From contig CAVYCE010000001.1 in NCBI GenBank assembly GCA_963766995.1, forward strand, positions 620,001 to 684,000: DNA of 64,000 nt, in the 5' to 3' direction. This document shows positions 31,505 through 40,465 of the stretch, piece by piece. Below the pieces are notes generated by a model. That model did not search any database and was not told the DNA's origin. It worked only from the letters and a program-made list of their open reading frames with translations. A program made the translations under genes and the position numbers. How positions within the stretch are numbered: position 1 is the stretch's first letter; each line of letters starts with the position of its first letter. Source of the DNA: Bog-473 sp963766995 (lineage in GTDB: Bacteria; Actinomycetota; Acidimicrobiia; Acidimicrobiales; RAAP-2).

Positions 31505-33313
31505 TCAATTGGGCGGGCCCACATCCGACGGCGAGCAGAAGTAGACGGGCAGCCTCGGATTCGAAGGCACGTGGACGCAGTGGCCGACGATCCAGCGGAT
31601 CCTGGAGTCTGAAGTCAACGGAGAAAACACCGTCTGCAGCTGACCTCCGGCGATCTGTCGCTTGAGCTGGGCCAGCGTCGGTGACGGAGCCGTACCATCG
31701 AACCCTCCGATCGGTTCGAACTCCCGACCCGTATCGATAATCATCCCTGCCGCCGTAATGGCCAGATAGTCCGCACTCACGTAGCGATCAGCGCCGTTCA
31801 CACTGAGGATGCGCTGCATGGCCGGCTGCAATCCTTCCAACTCATTGCGGGGGCCAATCTGGGTTTCGAAGAACACCGAACTCGACTCGAAAGGCGTGTC
31901 AAACGGTCCCATGCCCGAAGTGAAGACGTTCACGGTGCCCACGGTAGAAGGCAACGCCGCTGCCACCACGATCAGCACAGCCGCCAAAGGGGTGCTGATC
32001 GATCGGCGAAGCAAGAGCCACGAGCCGCCAACTAACAACACCGCAGCAAGGCCCACTCCGATCCGGATCGCCCCCGAGGTCGGAGACAAGAGCCACGAGC
32101 CGTAACCCGCCGAGAGGACGGCGGCGGCGGCCAGGCCCCAGAGAACACGCCGGTCGGACAGTCCCTGCCGCCGCACCGCTTCGACGCCGATGCCCAACAG
32201 TGCGCCGATCATTGGAGTGAGCGCAGCCAAGTAGTAGGCGTTGATCCCGTTCAAGACGCAGAACGCAATGGCACTGATGAGAAACCACGTTGCGAACAGC
32301 ACGGCGCCGATCCGGAGCGAGTCGTTCCATGGCTGTCGCCGGCGACTGATGATCACCAGGCCGGCGGTAAGGACGGCCAGCGGGATAAGCCACCCGATGT
32401 CACGACCTCCCGCGTCGCTGAACAGACGCGTCAATCCCGAACCTGGCAACCGGAAATCCTGTAACAGATTGGCCACTCCCCCATTGGCACTATTTGACGC
32501 GAGCGGTCGGCCGAATCCGTTGTACGAGAACACCATCTGCCAGAGCGAATCATGTGCACTGCCGTCGACGTAGGGGCGTGACCCACTCGGCACGAGCGAC
32601 ACCGCCGTGATGTAGCTGAGCGAGACCACCACCGCCACTGCCATGGAGACGGCGATCTCGACCATCCGGCGGATCGGTCTTCCAGGACCTGCCATCAGCC
32701 AGACCAGTGCGATCACCGGCAGCAGTAGCCAGGACTGGAGCATCTTGGCCTGGAAGGCCAGTCCGACCCACAGTCCCGCCAAGGCCAACCATCGACCATC
32801 GGCTTTCACGATGGCAGTCACGGTTGAGTTGGCCGCCAACACCAACAGCAGGATGAGGAGGGAATCCGAAATGTTGCCCCGGTTGAGTGCCACCGTGGCC
32901 GGCGTCACCGCCATCACCAGTGCAGCCACCATCCCGGCCCAGTGCCCGGCCAGGCGACTCACCGCCCGATAAAGCACCAAGATGGTCAGTACTCCTTCGG
33001 CGATCTGCGGGGCGATGATCGCCCATTCGTGAAAGCCGAAGAGTCGAACGCTCAGGGCCTGCAGCCAGAACGCGCCAGGGAGCTTGTCCAGCGAGATAGT
33101 CCCGGCAGGGTCAAACGCCCCGAACGCAAAGTCGTGCCAGCTGGACCCCATGGAGCGGACGGCCGCTTCGTAATAGATCTCGAGCGTGCCACTCGACGCC
33201 TGCCAGGCATAGGTCAGCCCAGCCAACACCGCGATGACGATGACGACGGGCCAAGCCCAACGAGGGGAGGGCAGTGTCTCCCTCAATTCCGTGTCAGATG
33301 CGAGCGCGGTCAT
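31505..33313 (-). CDS. GT39/ArnT-like integral membrane glycosyltransferase
   Basis: 602 residues with about 11-13 hydrophobic segments. The first extracytoplasmic loop has DEY-like YYEAAVRSM and SLDKLPGAFWLQALSVRLFG, resembling ArnT/PMT-type polyprenyl-phosphate-sugar transferases. A C-terminal extracytoplasmic domain ends with VYFCSPSDVG. It probably transfers a sugar from a lipid carrier to a protein or glycan at the outer face. Its start touches the stop of the upstream MarR gene by one base, so the two are co-transcribed. Confidence 0.83.
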   Translation of the reverse strand: MTALASDTELRETLPSPRWAWPVVIVIAVLAGLTYAWQASSGTLEIYYEAAVRSMGSSWHDFAFGAFDPAGTISLDKLPGAFWLQALSVRLFGFHEWAIIAPQIAEGVLTILVLYRAVSRLAGHWAGMVAALVMAVTPATVALNRGNISDSLLILLLVLAANSTVTAIVKADGRWLALAGLWVGLAFQAKMLQSWLLLPVIALVWLMAGPGRPIRRMVEIAVSMAVAVVVSLSYITAVSLVPSGSRPYVDGSAHDSLWQMVFSYNGFGRPLASNSANGGVANLLQDFRLPGSGLTRLFSDAGGRDIGWLIPLAVLTAGLVIISRRRQPWNDSLRIGAVLFATWFLISAIAFCVLNGINAYYLAALTPMIGALLGIGVEAVRRQGLSDRRVLWGLAAAAVLSAGYGSWLLSPTSGAIRIGVGLAAVLLVGGSWLLLRRSISTPLAAVLIVVAAALPSTVGTVNVFTSGMGPFDTPFESSSVFFETQIGPRNELEGLQPAMQRILSVNGADRYVSADYLAITAAGMIIDTGREFEPIGGFDGTAPSPTLAQLKRQIAGGQLQTVFSPLTSDSRIRWIVGHCVHVPSNPRLPVYFCSPSDVGPPN

Positions 33314-33774
33314 CAGGCCTCCAGCAGTCCCGCATTGTGATCATCGCGACCCAACGAAGTAAGCGCCCGCAATGTCAGCAGCGTGGTCTCGACGTCCCCC
33401 GGGCCGACGTTTTCGGCCAGCGCCTTCTGGACTCTGCCGGAGGCCCCTCTCGAGACGCCGGCGGCTAACACTCCCCGCTCGGTCAGGGACAGTGAGAGAC
33501 GGCGGCGATCATCGGCATCAGGCACTCGCTCGAGGTAGCCGCGAACCACGAGGACATCGACGACCTGGCCTGCCGCCTGCTTCGAGATGCCGAGCCATTC
33601 AATGATCTGGCTCAGGGGCGATCCACCTGCGCTGATGGCACCGAGCACGAAGGCGCCATGCCGAGGAATGTCTTCGAAGCCGCCCTCGACCAGTGCCGCC
33701 CGAATGGTCCGGCTGTAGGTCGCCCGCGCCCCTCGAAGGAGCGTGGGCAGCACGCCTGCGTCAACCGCTGTCAT
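33313..33774 (-). CDS. MarR family transcriptional regulator
   Basis: 153 residues. The winged helix-turn-helix is at about 45-110 (SPLSQIIEWLGISKQAAGQVVDVLVVRGYLERVPDADDRR), the last part being the typical DxRxR wing. It lies directly upstream of, and overlaps by one base, the glycosyltransferase gene, which it may control together with itself. Confidence 0.88.
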   Translation of the reverse strand: MTAVDAGVLPTLLRGARATYSRTIRAALVEGGFEDIPRHGAFVLGAISAGGSPLSQIIEWLGISKQAAGQVVDVLVVRGYLERVPDADDRRRLSLSLTERGVLAAGVSRGASGRVQKALAENVGPGDVETTLLTLRALTSLGRDDHNAGLLEA

Positions 33775-33850
33775 GCCCTGACCATATTGTAAATATTACT
33801 GATAATCAATATTCAGTACTAACTAACTATGCCAACATCAACTGGTGCTC
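33775..33850. promoter_or_regulatory. AT-rich divergent control region with repeated AATATT
   Basis: This 76-bp space between the divergent MarR and GNAT genes is strikingly AT-rich for this genome. AATATT occurs twice within 16 bases (around 33798 and 33812), with CTGAtaatcaatatTCAG as an imperfect palindrome. A MarR-type operator and the promoters of both genes are the likely content. Confidence 0.5.
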
Positions 33851-34726
33851 ATGCTTCGCCCTATGACCGATGACGACGTGGCTGGGGCGGTGGCGGCATT
33901 CGACAGTGGCTTCCTGGCCATGAATGCCCGATACGGCATGCCGGTGAACGCCAGCACGCTCCAGAACGAGCGGCGACGGCAGATGCGTACCCGCCACTTC
34001 CTCCTCAGCGACCCGGGTGGCTCATGGGTGGCCGAAGACGACGGCACCATCGTCGGCATGTCCCAGTCTTTCGTGCGCGACGGCTACTGGATGCTCTCTC
34101 AGCTCGGTGCAGTGCCGGGACGGCAAGGTCGCGGTCTCGGCCGGGAGCTGCTCCGCCTTGCCCTGTCGCACGGTGACCCCACCAGCCCCGGCACCATCCA
34201 GTGCTCGCGCGATCCCAAAGCCATGGCGCTGTATTCCAGTTTTGGATTTGAGCTCCATCCGGTAGTGGCGGCCTATGGCCCGCTGCGGCCTGGAGCGGTG
34301 ACGCGGCCTCCCGAGGTCACTCGCCACGAACCCGAAACCATCACCGACGGCCACCTCGACATCGTCAACGCCATCGATCGCCACGTGCGCGGCTCGGTGC
34401 GCACCATCGACATCAAGGCCATGCTGGCCGAGGAGGGCAACTGGTTGTTGCTCCATGAAGACCAGGCCTACGCCGTGGCCAAGAACGAGCGCATCGTCAC
34501 TCTGGGCGCGCGCAACGAAGTATCAGCCGCGCTGGTGTTGCGCACCATGCTGGCCGAAGCGCCCGAGGGCGAGACCATCGAGGTCAACTGGATGACCTCG
34601 GCTCAACAATGGGCCATCAAAGTCATCACCCAGGCCGGTATTGAGCTCCTGCCCTACGGCCCGGTGATGGTGCGAGGCATGCGGACTCCACCCATGCCCT
34701 ATATCCCCAGCGGCGGGTACGGCTAG
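33851..34726 (+). CDS. GNAT family N-acetyltransferase (two-domain)
   Basis: 291 residues. The first GNAT domain contains the acetyl-CoA loop VPGRQGRGLGRELLRLAL at about 90-107. The C-terminal half (about 160-285) has a second GNAT-like fold without a clear acetyl-CoA loop, as in several actinobacterial tandem acetyltransferases. I prefer ATG 33851 to the GTG at 33845. Acceptor unknown. The stop interlocks with the convergent GNAT gene's stop (CTAG). Confidence 0.82.
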   Translation: MLRPMTDDDVAGAVAAFDSGFLAMNARYGMPVNASTLQNERRRQMRTRHFLLSDPGGSWVAEDDGTIVGMSQSFVRDGYWMLSQLGAVPGRQGRGLGRELLRLALSHGDPTSPGTIQCSRDPKAMALYSSFGFELHPVVAAYGPLRPGAVTRPPEVTRHEPETITDGHLDIVNAIDRHVRGSVRTIDIKAMLAEEGNWLLLHEDQAYAVAKNERIVTLGARNEVSAALVLRTMLAEAPEGETIEVNWMTSAQQWAIKVITQAGIELLPYGPVMVRGMRTPPMPYIPSGGYG

Positions 34727-35160
34727 GACATCCAGCGATATTGGACCCAACCACCCATCGGCAAGGCGCCAATTCCTTGGTAGAAGTTCACGGCCCCCAT
34801 GTTCCAATCGAGGACCTCCCATTCGATTCGTCCCAGCGTCAGCGATCGCAGGTGCGCCATCAGGGCTCCCGCAAATCCCTGTCGGCGGTACTCGGGACGC
34901 ACGTAGATGTCCTCCAGCCAAATGCCCGGTTGACCCAGGAACGTGGAGAAGGTCGGGTACCAGAGAGCGTGGCCGGCCAGCTTCCCGTCCTCGGCCACGA
35001 CGACCACATCGCGCACGAAGGCTTCCGGACCGAAGAGGACCCGACCCAGGTCCACCTCGGTGCAGACAACCAGATCGGACAGGCTCTCGAATTCGGCCAA
35101 CTCCCGGATCATGGTCATCAACTCGGGGAGGTCGCCCTCTTCTGCTGGCCGGATCATCAC
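34723..35160 (-). CDS. GNAT family N-acetyltransferase
   Basis: 145 residues, single GNAT domain. IYVRPEYRRQGFAGALMAHL at about 79-98 is the acetyl-CoA binding motif and WEVLDWNMGAVNFYQGIGA the substrate-side motif found in diamine/spermidine-like acetyltransferases. Its start overlaps the leuA stop by 4 bases, so it is probably the second gene of the leuA transcript. Confidence 0.85.
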   Translation of the reverse strand: MMIRPAEEGDLPELMTMIRELAEFESLSDLVVCTEVDLGRVLFGPEAFVRDVVVVAEDGKLAGHALWYPTFSTFLGQPGIWLEDIYVRPEYRRQGFAGALMAHLRSLTLGRIEWEVLDWNMGAVNFYQGIGALPMGGWVQYRWMS

Positions 35161-36887
35161 GTGCGAGCCCGGTTGGCGGCGGAGACAACGGCGGCGAGTG
35201 ACGCATCGAGAATGGACGAGTCACGTCCCACTCCCCACCACGTCGTTCCGTCGGGCCCGGCGCATTCCACGTAGGCCACGGCCGACGCTCCGGAACCTTC
35301 GGTGAGCGCGTGCTCGGAATAGTCCTTGACCTCCAGCACAATGCCGAGCTCGGCCCGCAAGGCTCCCACTAGGGCGTCGATCGGCCCGTTCCCTTCACCG
35401 GCAATGGTGCGATGTTGCCCGTCCACCAGAAGCTGAGCCGTCACCGACGTGTGACCGCGCCCTGTTGTTACTTCGCTACCAATGAGGCGCAGACCAGCAT
35501 CCTCGGCCAGGTAAGTGTCCGAGAAGGCATTCCACATCTCACCGCTGCCGATCACGGTGCCGCTGGCTTCGGTGATGGCTTGGACCGTCTTGGAGAATTC
35601 CACCTGCAGCCGACGGGGCAGATCCAGCCCAAACTCCGTATCCATCAAATAGGCCACTCCACCCTTTCCCGACTGACTGTTGACCTGAATGATGGCTTCG
35701 TAGGTGCGGCCAGTGTGCTTGGGGTCGATAGGGAGGTACGGCACTTCCCATTCTGGATAGTCGGTGCCGATGGCGGCCATGCCCTTCTTGATGGCGTCTT
35801 GATGCGAACCGGAGAACGCGGTGTAGACCAGGTCGCCGGCATAAGGATGGCGTGGATGCACTGGCATGCGCGTGGCGTATTCGGCCACCCGCCGCACTTT
35901 CTCGATGTCGCCGAAATCCAGCGCCGGGTCGATGCCCTCAGAAAACAGGTTCATGGCCAACGTCACGACATCGACGTTGCCAGTGCGTTCGCCGTTGCCG
36001 AACAAAGTGCCCTCCACCCGATCGGCCCCGGCTAGCACGGCCAACTCGGCGGCGGCCACGGCGGTGCCGCGGTCATTGTGAGGGTGCAGGCTGAGCACGA
36101 TTGAGTCGCGGTTCTTGATGGTGCGGCCGAACCACTCAATGACGTCGGCGTAGACGTTGGGGCTGTACATCTCCACCGTGGCCGGCAGGTTCAAAATCAT
36201 GGGCCGGTCAGGTGTTGGCTCAATGACGTCCATCACCGCTTCGCAGATCTCTACCGCGAATTCTGGCTCGGTGCCCGTGAAACTCTCGGGCGAATACTCG
36301 TAGCGAATATTCGTATCGGGCACTGACGACTCGAACTTCTTGCACAAGATGGCGGCGTTGACAGCAATGTCGATGATGCCAGCCCGGTCGAGGCCGAAGA
36401 CGACTCGCCGCTGCAATTCCGATACGGAGTTGTAGAAGTGCACCACCGCACTGCGGGCACCAACCAGCGACTCGAACGTGCGCTCAATGAGTTCCTCACG
36501 GCACTGCACCAAGACCTGGATTTCGACGTCATCAGGCACGATGCCCTCGTCAATGAGCAGGCGCTGGAAGTCGTAGTCGGTCTGTGAGGCCGATGGGAAT
36601 CCCACTTCGATCTCCTTGAACCCGACAGCCACCAGCGTCTGGAACAGGGCGAGCTTGCGCTCGGAATCCATCGGGTCAATAAGCGCCTGGTTCCCATCGC
36701 GCAGATCCACGCTGGCCCAACGGGGAGCTTTGGTGAACTGCCGGTCCGGCCACGTCCGGTCGCCCAATACGAGAGGCGTGTGTGAGCGGTACTTGCCGAA
36801 GGGCATGGGCGACACGTCACAGGGCAGGGCCAGCGGACCCCGCTCCATATCGTGACCACTTCCTCCCTGTGTCGTTGTCATCTCCAT
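35157..36887 (-). CDS. leuA: 2-isopropylmalate synthase
   Basis: 576 residues, the long actinobacterial LeuA form. APRWASVDLRDGNQALIDPMD at about 53-73 carries the catalytic Arg and metal Asp, HPHNDRGTAVAAAEL the metal His pair, and the C-terminal LeuA allosteric domain (about 430-570) should bind leucine. It condenses acetyl-CoA with 2-oxoisovalerate. ATG 36887 follows the ribosome site GAAAGGAAG. An attenuator with a Leu-rich leader peptide lies just upstream. Confidence 0.94.
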   Translation of the reverse strand: MEMTTTQGGSGHDMERGPLALPCDVSPMPFGKYRSHTPLVLGDRTWPDRQFTKAPRWASVDLRDGNQALIDPMDSERKLALFQTLVAVGFKEIEVGFPSASQTDYDFQRLLIDEGIVPDDVEIQVLVQCREELIERTFESLVGARSAVVHFYNSVSELQRRVVFGLDRAGIIDIAVNAAILCKKFESSVPDTNIRYEYSPESFTGTEPEFAVEICEAVMDVIEPTPDRPMILNLPATVEMYSPNVYADVIEWFGRTIKNRDSIVLSLHPHNDRGTAVAAAELAVLAGADRVEGTLFGNGERTGNVDVVTLAMNLFSEGIDPALDFGDIEKVRRVAEYATRMPVHPRHPYAGDLVYTAFSGSHQDAIKKGMAAIGTDYPEWEVPYLPIDPKHTGRTYEAIIQVNSQSGKGGVAYLMDTEFGLDLPRRLQVEFSKTVQAITEASGTVIGSGEMWNAFSDTYLAEDAGLRLIGSEVTTGRGHTSVTAQLLVDGQHRTIAGEGNGPIDALVGALRAELGIVLEVKDYSEHALTEGSGASAVAYVECAGPDGTTWWGVGRDSSILDASLAAVVSAANRART

Positions 36888-36937
36888 CTTCCTTTCGCTT
36901 CGTGAGCGACCGCCGTGACGACCTGTACGTGCCCAAC

Positions 36938-36971
36938 AAAAAACCCCCTGGCCGAAGTGGCGCAGGAGGTT
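36938..36971 (-). terminator. Attenuator terminator of leuA
   Basis: On the minus strand AACCTCCTG and CAGGGGGTT pair around an inner GCC-ACTTC-GGC hairpin, followed by a run of six T's. It ends 51 bases before the leuA ATG. Confidence 0.8.
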
Positions 36972-36975
36972 GCGA

Positions 36976-36997
36976 GCGAACGCGATGTGGCGTTCGC
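36976..36997 (-). promoter_or_regulatory. Leader hairpin after the leuA leader stop
   Basis: GCGAACGC-CACATC-GCGTTCGC is a perfect 8-bp stem with a 6-nt loop, starting 2 nt after the leader TGA. It corresponds to the hairpins at the leader stops of the ilvB and leuB operons. Confidence 0.7.
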
Positions 36998-36999
36998 CG

Positions 37000-37038
37000 T
37001 CAGGTAAGCAGCAGGTCGGTCGTGGTGGTCCTCAACAT
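37000..37038 (-). CDS. leuA leader peptide
   Basis: Twelve residues, MLRTTTTDLLLT, with three consecutive Leu codons (CTG CTG CTT) two codons before the stop. Stalling on them under leucine shortage would signal to the terminator downstream. The ATG is 10 nt after the -10, so the mRNA is nearly leaderless. Confidence 0.82.
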   Translation of the reverse strand: MLRTTTTDLLLT

Positions 37039-37048
37039 GATGGCAACG

Positions 37049-37077
37049 ATTCTCGCAGCAGTGCTGGTCACCGTCAA
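37049..37077 (-). promoter_or_regulatory. Putative leuA promoter
   Basis: TTGACG, 17-nt spacer, GAGAAT. The -35 overlaps the stop codon of the VOC gene on the same strand. Confidence 0.6.
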
Positions 37078-37427
37078 GGGCGGGTGCGTTCGTCATGGGG
37101 TGATCCAAACCTGATGAGGTTGCCGTCAGGATCGGTGTGGGACGCTTCCCACACCCCGAAACCGGGGTCGAACAGATCGGATGTCTCGCCCACGCCGGCT
37201 GCCATCCACTCGGCGTGAAGGGCATCGGCGTCGTCTACGGCGAAATACACGGCTCCGGCACCACCCTCCGCTTGCAGGGCGAAATGAAGGTGAAAGCTGT
37301 CGCGCGCGGCAGTCCCATATCCCTCCCCATGCACCCGGACCACGAAGCCCAGCTTCTCGTAGTGCGCCTTCATCCTCTCCATGTCCGACGTCGGCAGGAT
37401 GGGCGCCACGCTGCGGAACGTGGCCAT
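37074..37427 (-). CDS. VOC family (glyoxalase/bleomycin-resistance fold) protein
   Basis: 117 residues, one vicinal-oxygen-chelate domain. It begins MATFRSVAPILPTSDMERMKAHYEKLGF and has FHLHFALQ and EASHTDPDGNLIRFG at the usual metal-ligand positions. Such proteins act as dimers in glyoxalase, dioxygenase or drug-binding roles; the substrate is unknown. Divergent from a short membrane-protein gene. Confidence 0.85.
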   Translation of the reverse strand: MATFRSVAPILPTSDMERMKAHYEKLGFVVRVHGEGYGTAARDSFHLHFALQAEGGAGAVYFAVDDADALHAEWMAAGVGETSDLFDPGFGVWEASHTDPDGNLIRFGSPHDERTRP

Positions 37428-37462
37428 GGTCGGCGACGTTAGCCCCCGACTACCCTGAAGGG

Positions 37463-37621
37463 ATGCGACGAGTCATCTCCGCCGTACTGATCATCATCAT
37501 TCTGGGCGTCGTGCGCGAAATGCTGCTCGATCGCACACCGCGCAAGCAGTTGGAAGATGGCAATCCGGTGATTGGCAGCCTCGATACGTGGCCAGCCGTC
37601 CCCCGCCGACCAGTGTCCTAG
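37463..37621 (+). CDS. Small single-pass membrane protein
   Basis: 52 residues. One hydrophobic helix (VISAVLIIIILGVV at about 4-17) is followed by a charged and Pro-rich tail. ATG 37463 follows GAAGG. It fits exactly between the VOC gene and serA, its TAG interlocking with the serA stop (CTAG), which supports it as a real gene. No function can be assigned. Confidence 0.5.
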   Translation: MRRVISAVLIIIILGVVREMLLDRTPRKQLEDGNPVIGSLDTWPAVPRRPVS

Positions 37622-39189
37622 AGACTCACTTGGTGGATGTCGAGGATGCCCTCGTCACCACGCAGCAGATCGACCACCTCATCGGGTGTCGATGACGTGG
37701 TCGAGATCACCATCATGGCCGTCGATGCCGCGGGACTCGGTCCGACGGCCATCGACGAGATGGAGATGCCAGCCGTTCCGAGTGCGGTGCCCACCATGCC
37801 GATCATGCCGGGACGATCGTCGTTGCGCACCACCAGCATGTGGCCAGAGGGTGCCACCTCCACCACGTGATCGTCGACCATCACCACGCGGGGCTCAGTT
37901 CGAAGGCCGGCCGAACTCAACGTGCCGGCCACTGAGTGCGACTTGGATCGCAGGATGATGAGCGACTTGTAGTCCTGTGACGTGGCGGTCGAGATCTCGC
38001 GCACCTCGAGGCCGCGCTCAGCGGCAAGCTGCGGCGCGTTGACATAGGACACTGGCTCCTCCGTCGACCCACCGAAGATGCCCTTAAGGGCCGACAGAGT
38101 GAGGATGCCGGTGCTGACCCCGGCCAATTCGCCCTGGCACTCAATCTCCAACCCGTCAGGCAGCCCGTCGTGCAGGGCAGAGAAGAATCGGCCAAGTTGC
38201 TCAGCCAGCGCCATGAACGGGCGAACCACGTCGGAGACATCGCCTGCCGCCACGTTCACGGCGTAGGGCACGAAGTCGCCCGCCAGTGACAGCAACACCT
38301 GCTCGGCGATCGTGACGCCGGCCTTGTCCTGTGCCTCTTCCGTCGATGCGCCGAGGTGGGGGGACACGACCACTTGGGGCAGAGCGAACAACGGCGAATC
38401 CGTGCACGGCTCCTTGGCGAACACATCGAGGCCAGCGCCGGCCACAATGCCATTGGCAATGGCCTCGGCCAGTGCCTCTTCGTCCACGATGCCGCCCCGG
38501 GCTGTGTTGATGATGCGGATACCGGGCTTAGCCTTGGCCAGCAGGTCCCGGCCGAAGAGACCCGTGGTCTCGGGGGTCTTGGGTGTGTGGATGGTGACGA
38601 AGTCCGCCTCGCCGACCAATTCTTCGATCGTGACCATACGAATGCCCATGGCCTTGGCCCTTTCGGGTGAGACGAAGGGGTCATATCCGATCAGTTCCAT
38701 CCCGAAGGCGTGAGCCCGCTGGGCCACGAGGGAACCAGCCCGGCCCAGTCCAACTACTCCCAGCACTTTGCCGTGCAGCTCCACGCCTTCCCACTTGGAG
38801 CGCTCCCATCGACCAGCCACTAGGGCCGAATGCGCTTGGGGAATGTTGCGAGCCTGCGCCAACAGCAGCGCCATGGCCTGCTCGGCCACCGACAGGATGT
38901 TCGATGTCGGTGCATTGACCACCATGACGCCCCGCTCGGTGGCGGCTTTCACGTCCACGTTGTCCAGCCCGACGCCGGCACGGCCCACGACCTGGAGTGA
39001 TATCCCGGCCTCGAGCACCTCGGCCACCACCTGAGTAGAGGAGCGGATGATGAGCGCGTGGGCGCCGACGATGGCCCCCAGCAGCTCCTCGGGGCTCAGA
39101 CCCTCTTGGACATCGACCTCATGGCCTGCTGCCGTCAATAGGTCGAGACCGCTTTGAGCGATCTTCTCAGTTACCAGTACTCGTGCCAC
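37618..39189 (-). CDS. serA: D-3-phosphoglycerate dehydrogenase
   Basis: 523 residues, the long type. The NAD domain contains GKVLGVVGLGRAGSLVAQRA at about 140-160, the catalytic Arg/Glu/His are in NTARGGIVDE, FAKEP and SPHLGAST, and the C-terminus has the intervening domain plus an ACT domain (VRNDDRPGMIGMVGTALG). It makes 3-phosphohydroxypyruvate, the first step to serine. I chose the GTG at 39189 (VARVLVTEKIAQSG), preceded by GTGAGGAG, because upstream residues do not match the family. Confidence 0.93.
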   Translation of the reverse strand: MARVLVTEKIAQSGLDLLTAAGHEVDVQEGLSPEELLGAIVGAHALIIRSSTQVVAEVLEAGISLQVVGRAGVGLDNVDVKAATERGVMVVNAPTSNILSVAEQAMALLLAQARNIPQAHSALVAGRWERSKWEGVELHGKVLGVVGLGRAGSLVAQRAHAFGMELIGYDPFVSPERAKAMGIRMVTIEELVGEADFVTIHTPKTPETTGLFGRDLLAKAKPGIRIINTARGGIVDEEALAEAIANGIVAGAGLDVFAKEPCTDSPLFALPQVVVSPHLGASTEEAQDKAGVTIAEQVLLSLAGDFVPYAVNVAAGDVSDVVRPFMALAEQLGRFFSALHDGLPDGLEIECQGELAGVSTGILTLSALKGIFGGSTEEPVSYVNAPQLAAERGLEVREISTATSQDYKSLIILRSKSHSVAGTLSSAGLRTEPRVVMVDDHVVEVAPSGHMLVVRNDDRPGMIGMVGTALGTAGISISSMAVGPSPAASTAMMVISTTSSTPDEVVDLLRGDEGILDIHQVSL

Positions 39190-39223
39190 CTGAGTGGTCT
39201 CCTCACTCCCCCGCTTGTCGAAT

Positions 39224-40465
39224 TCAGTCTTGTGCTTCGGCGAACAACGAAGCCAACCGGGATACCCCTTCGGCCAGATTGTCATCACCTAGCGCATAGG
39301 ACATCCGGAAATAGCCCGGTGCGCCGAATGCCTCTCCTTGCACCACCGCCACCTTGGCTTCATTAATACAGAGTTCGGCCAGTTCGGCACTGGACGATGG
39401 CCGCACACCCCGGATCGATTGGCCCAGCAGTCCCTTGACCGACGGGAAGGCGTAGAACGCGCCTTCAGGTTCGGGGCAGACCACGCCGTCGATCTCGTTC
39501 AGCAGCTTGTAGATCATTTGGCGCCGGTGGTCGAAGGCGGCCCGCATCATGGCCACGTCCTCGAGGCTTCCGGAGACGGCGGCCAGAGCCGCCCGCTGGG
39601 CCACATTGGAGACATTGGACGTCTCATGACTCTGAATGTTGGTGGCCGCGGCGATCATGTCGGACGGACCGATAAGCCACCCCACCCGCCAGCCCGTCAT
39701 GGCGTATGTCTTGGCCACGCCGTTGGCCACCAGGCAGCGATCGGCCAGCTCGGGCACCAGCACGGGCATGGAGTGGTGCTCGGCTCCGCCGTAGACCAGG
39801 TGCTCGTAAATCTCGTCGGTCAGCACCCAAAGGCCACGCTCGACCGCCCAGCGTCCGATGGCCTCAATCTCCTCGCGGCGGTACACAGCCCCAGTCGGGT
39901 TCGAGGGCGACACGAACAGCAGCGCCTTGGTTCGGGGGGTCCAGGCCGCATCGAGCTCCTCAACCGTGTTCCGAAATCCCGTCCGCTCGTCCGACGTCAC
40001 GAATACCGGGACACCACCGGCCAGTGTGATCGCCTCGGGATAGGTGGTCCAGAAGGGAGCCAGCACAATGACCTCATCGCCCGGGTCACAGAGCACGGCG
40101 AAGGCGTTGGCCACCGCCTGCTTGCCCCCGTTGGTGACCAAGACCTGAGACGCCTGCACCGCGAATCCAGAGTCCCGCAGCGTCTTGGCTGCGATGGCTT
40201 CGCGTAGTGCGGGGAGGCCAGCTGTCGGGGTGTAGTGGTGATTGGCTGGGTCCTTGCTGGCCGCCACGGCCGCCTCGACGATGTGTGCCGGCGTGGGGAA
40301 ATCGGGTTCGCCCGCGCCGAATCCAATGACATCCTCGCCGGCCGCCTGCAACGCCTTGGCCTTGGCATCAACCGCCAGGGTGGCCGAAGGCGCCACCGCC
40401 GCCGCCCTCTTGGACACGCGTCCGACCGCCGTCGGCGTGCCTGGGGTGGTCGTCACGAGTGTCAT
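39224..40465 (-). CDS. Pyridoxal-phosphate aminotransferase class I (aspartate aminotransferase-like)
   Basis: 413 residues. ATLAVDAKAKALQAAGEDVIGFGAGEPDFPTP and the substrate motif VSPSNPTGAVY identify a class I aminotransferase; the PLP Lys lies in VANGVAKTYAMTGWRVGW near residue 240. Likely aspartate:2-oxoglutarate transamination. The ATG at 40465 interlocks with the divergent serC start (CATG); a GTG at 40417 (VSKRAAAV...) would leave room for promoters and is a serious alternative. Confidence 0.86.
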   Translation of the reverse strand: MTLVTTTPGTPTAVGRVSKRAAAVAPSATLAVDAKAKALQAAGEDVIGFGAGEPDFPTPAHIVEAAVAASKDPANHHYTPTAGLPALREAIAAKTLRDSGFAVQASQVLVTNGGKQAVANAFAVLCDPGDEVIVLAPFWTTYPEAITLAGGVPVFVTSDERTGFRNTVEELDAAWTPRTKALLFVSPSNPTGAVYRREEIEAIGRWAVERGLWVLTDEIYEHLVYGGAEHHSMPVLVPELADRCLVANGVAKTYAMTGWRVGWLIGPSDMIAAATNIQSHETSNVSNVAQRAALAAVSGSLEDVAMMRAAFDHRRQMIYKLLNEIDGVVCPEPEGAFYAFPSVKGLLGQSIRGVRPSSSAELAELCINEAKVAVVQGEAFGAPGYFRMSYALGDDNLAEGVSRLASLFAEAQD

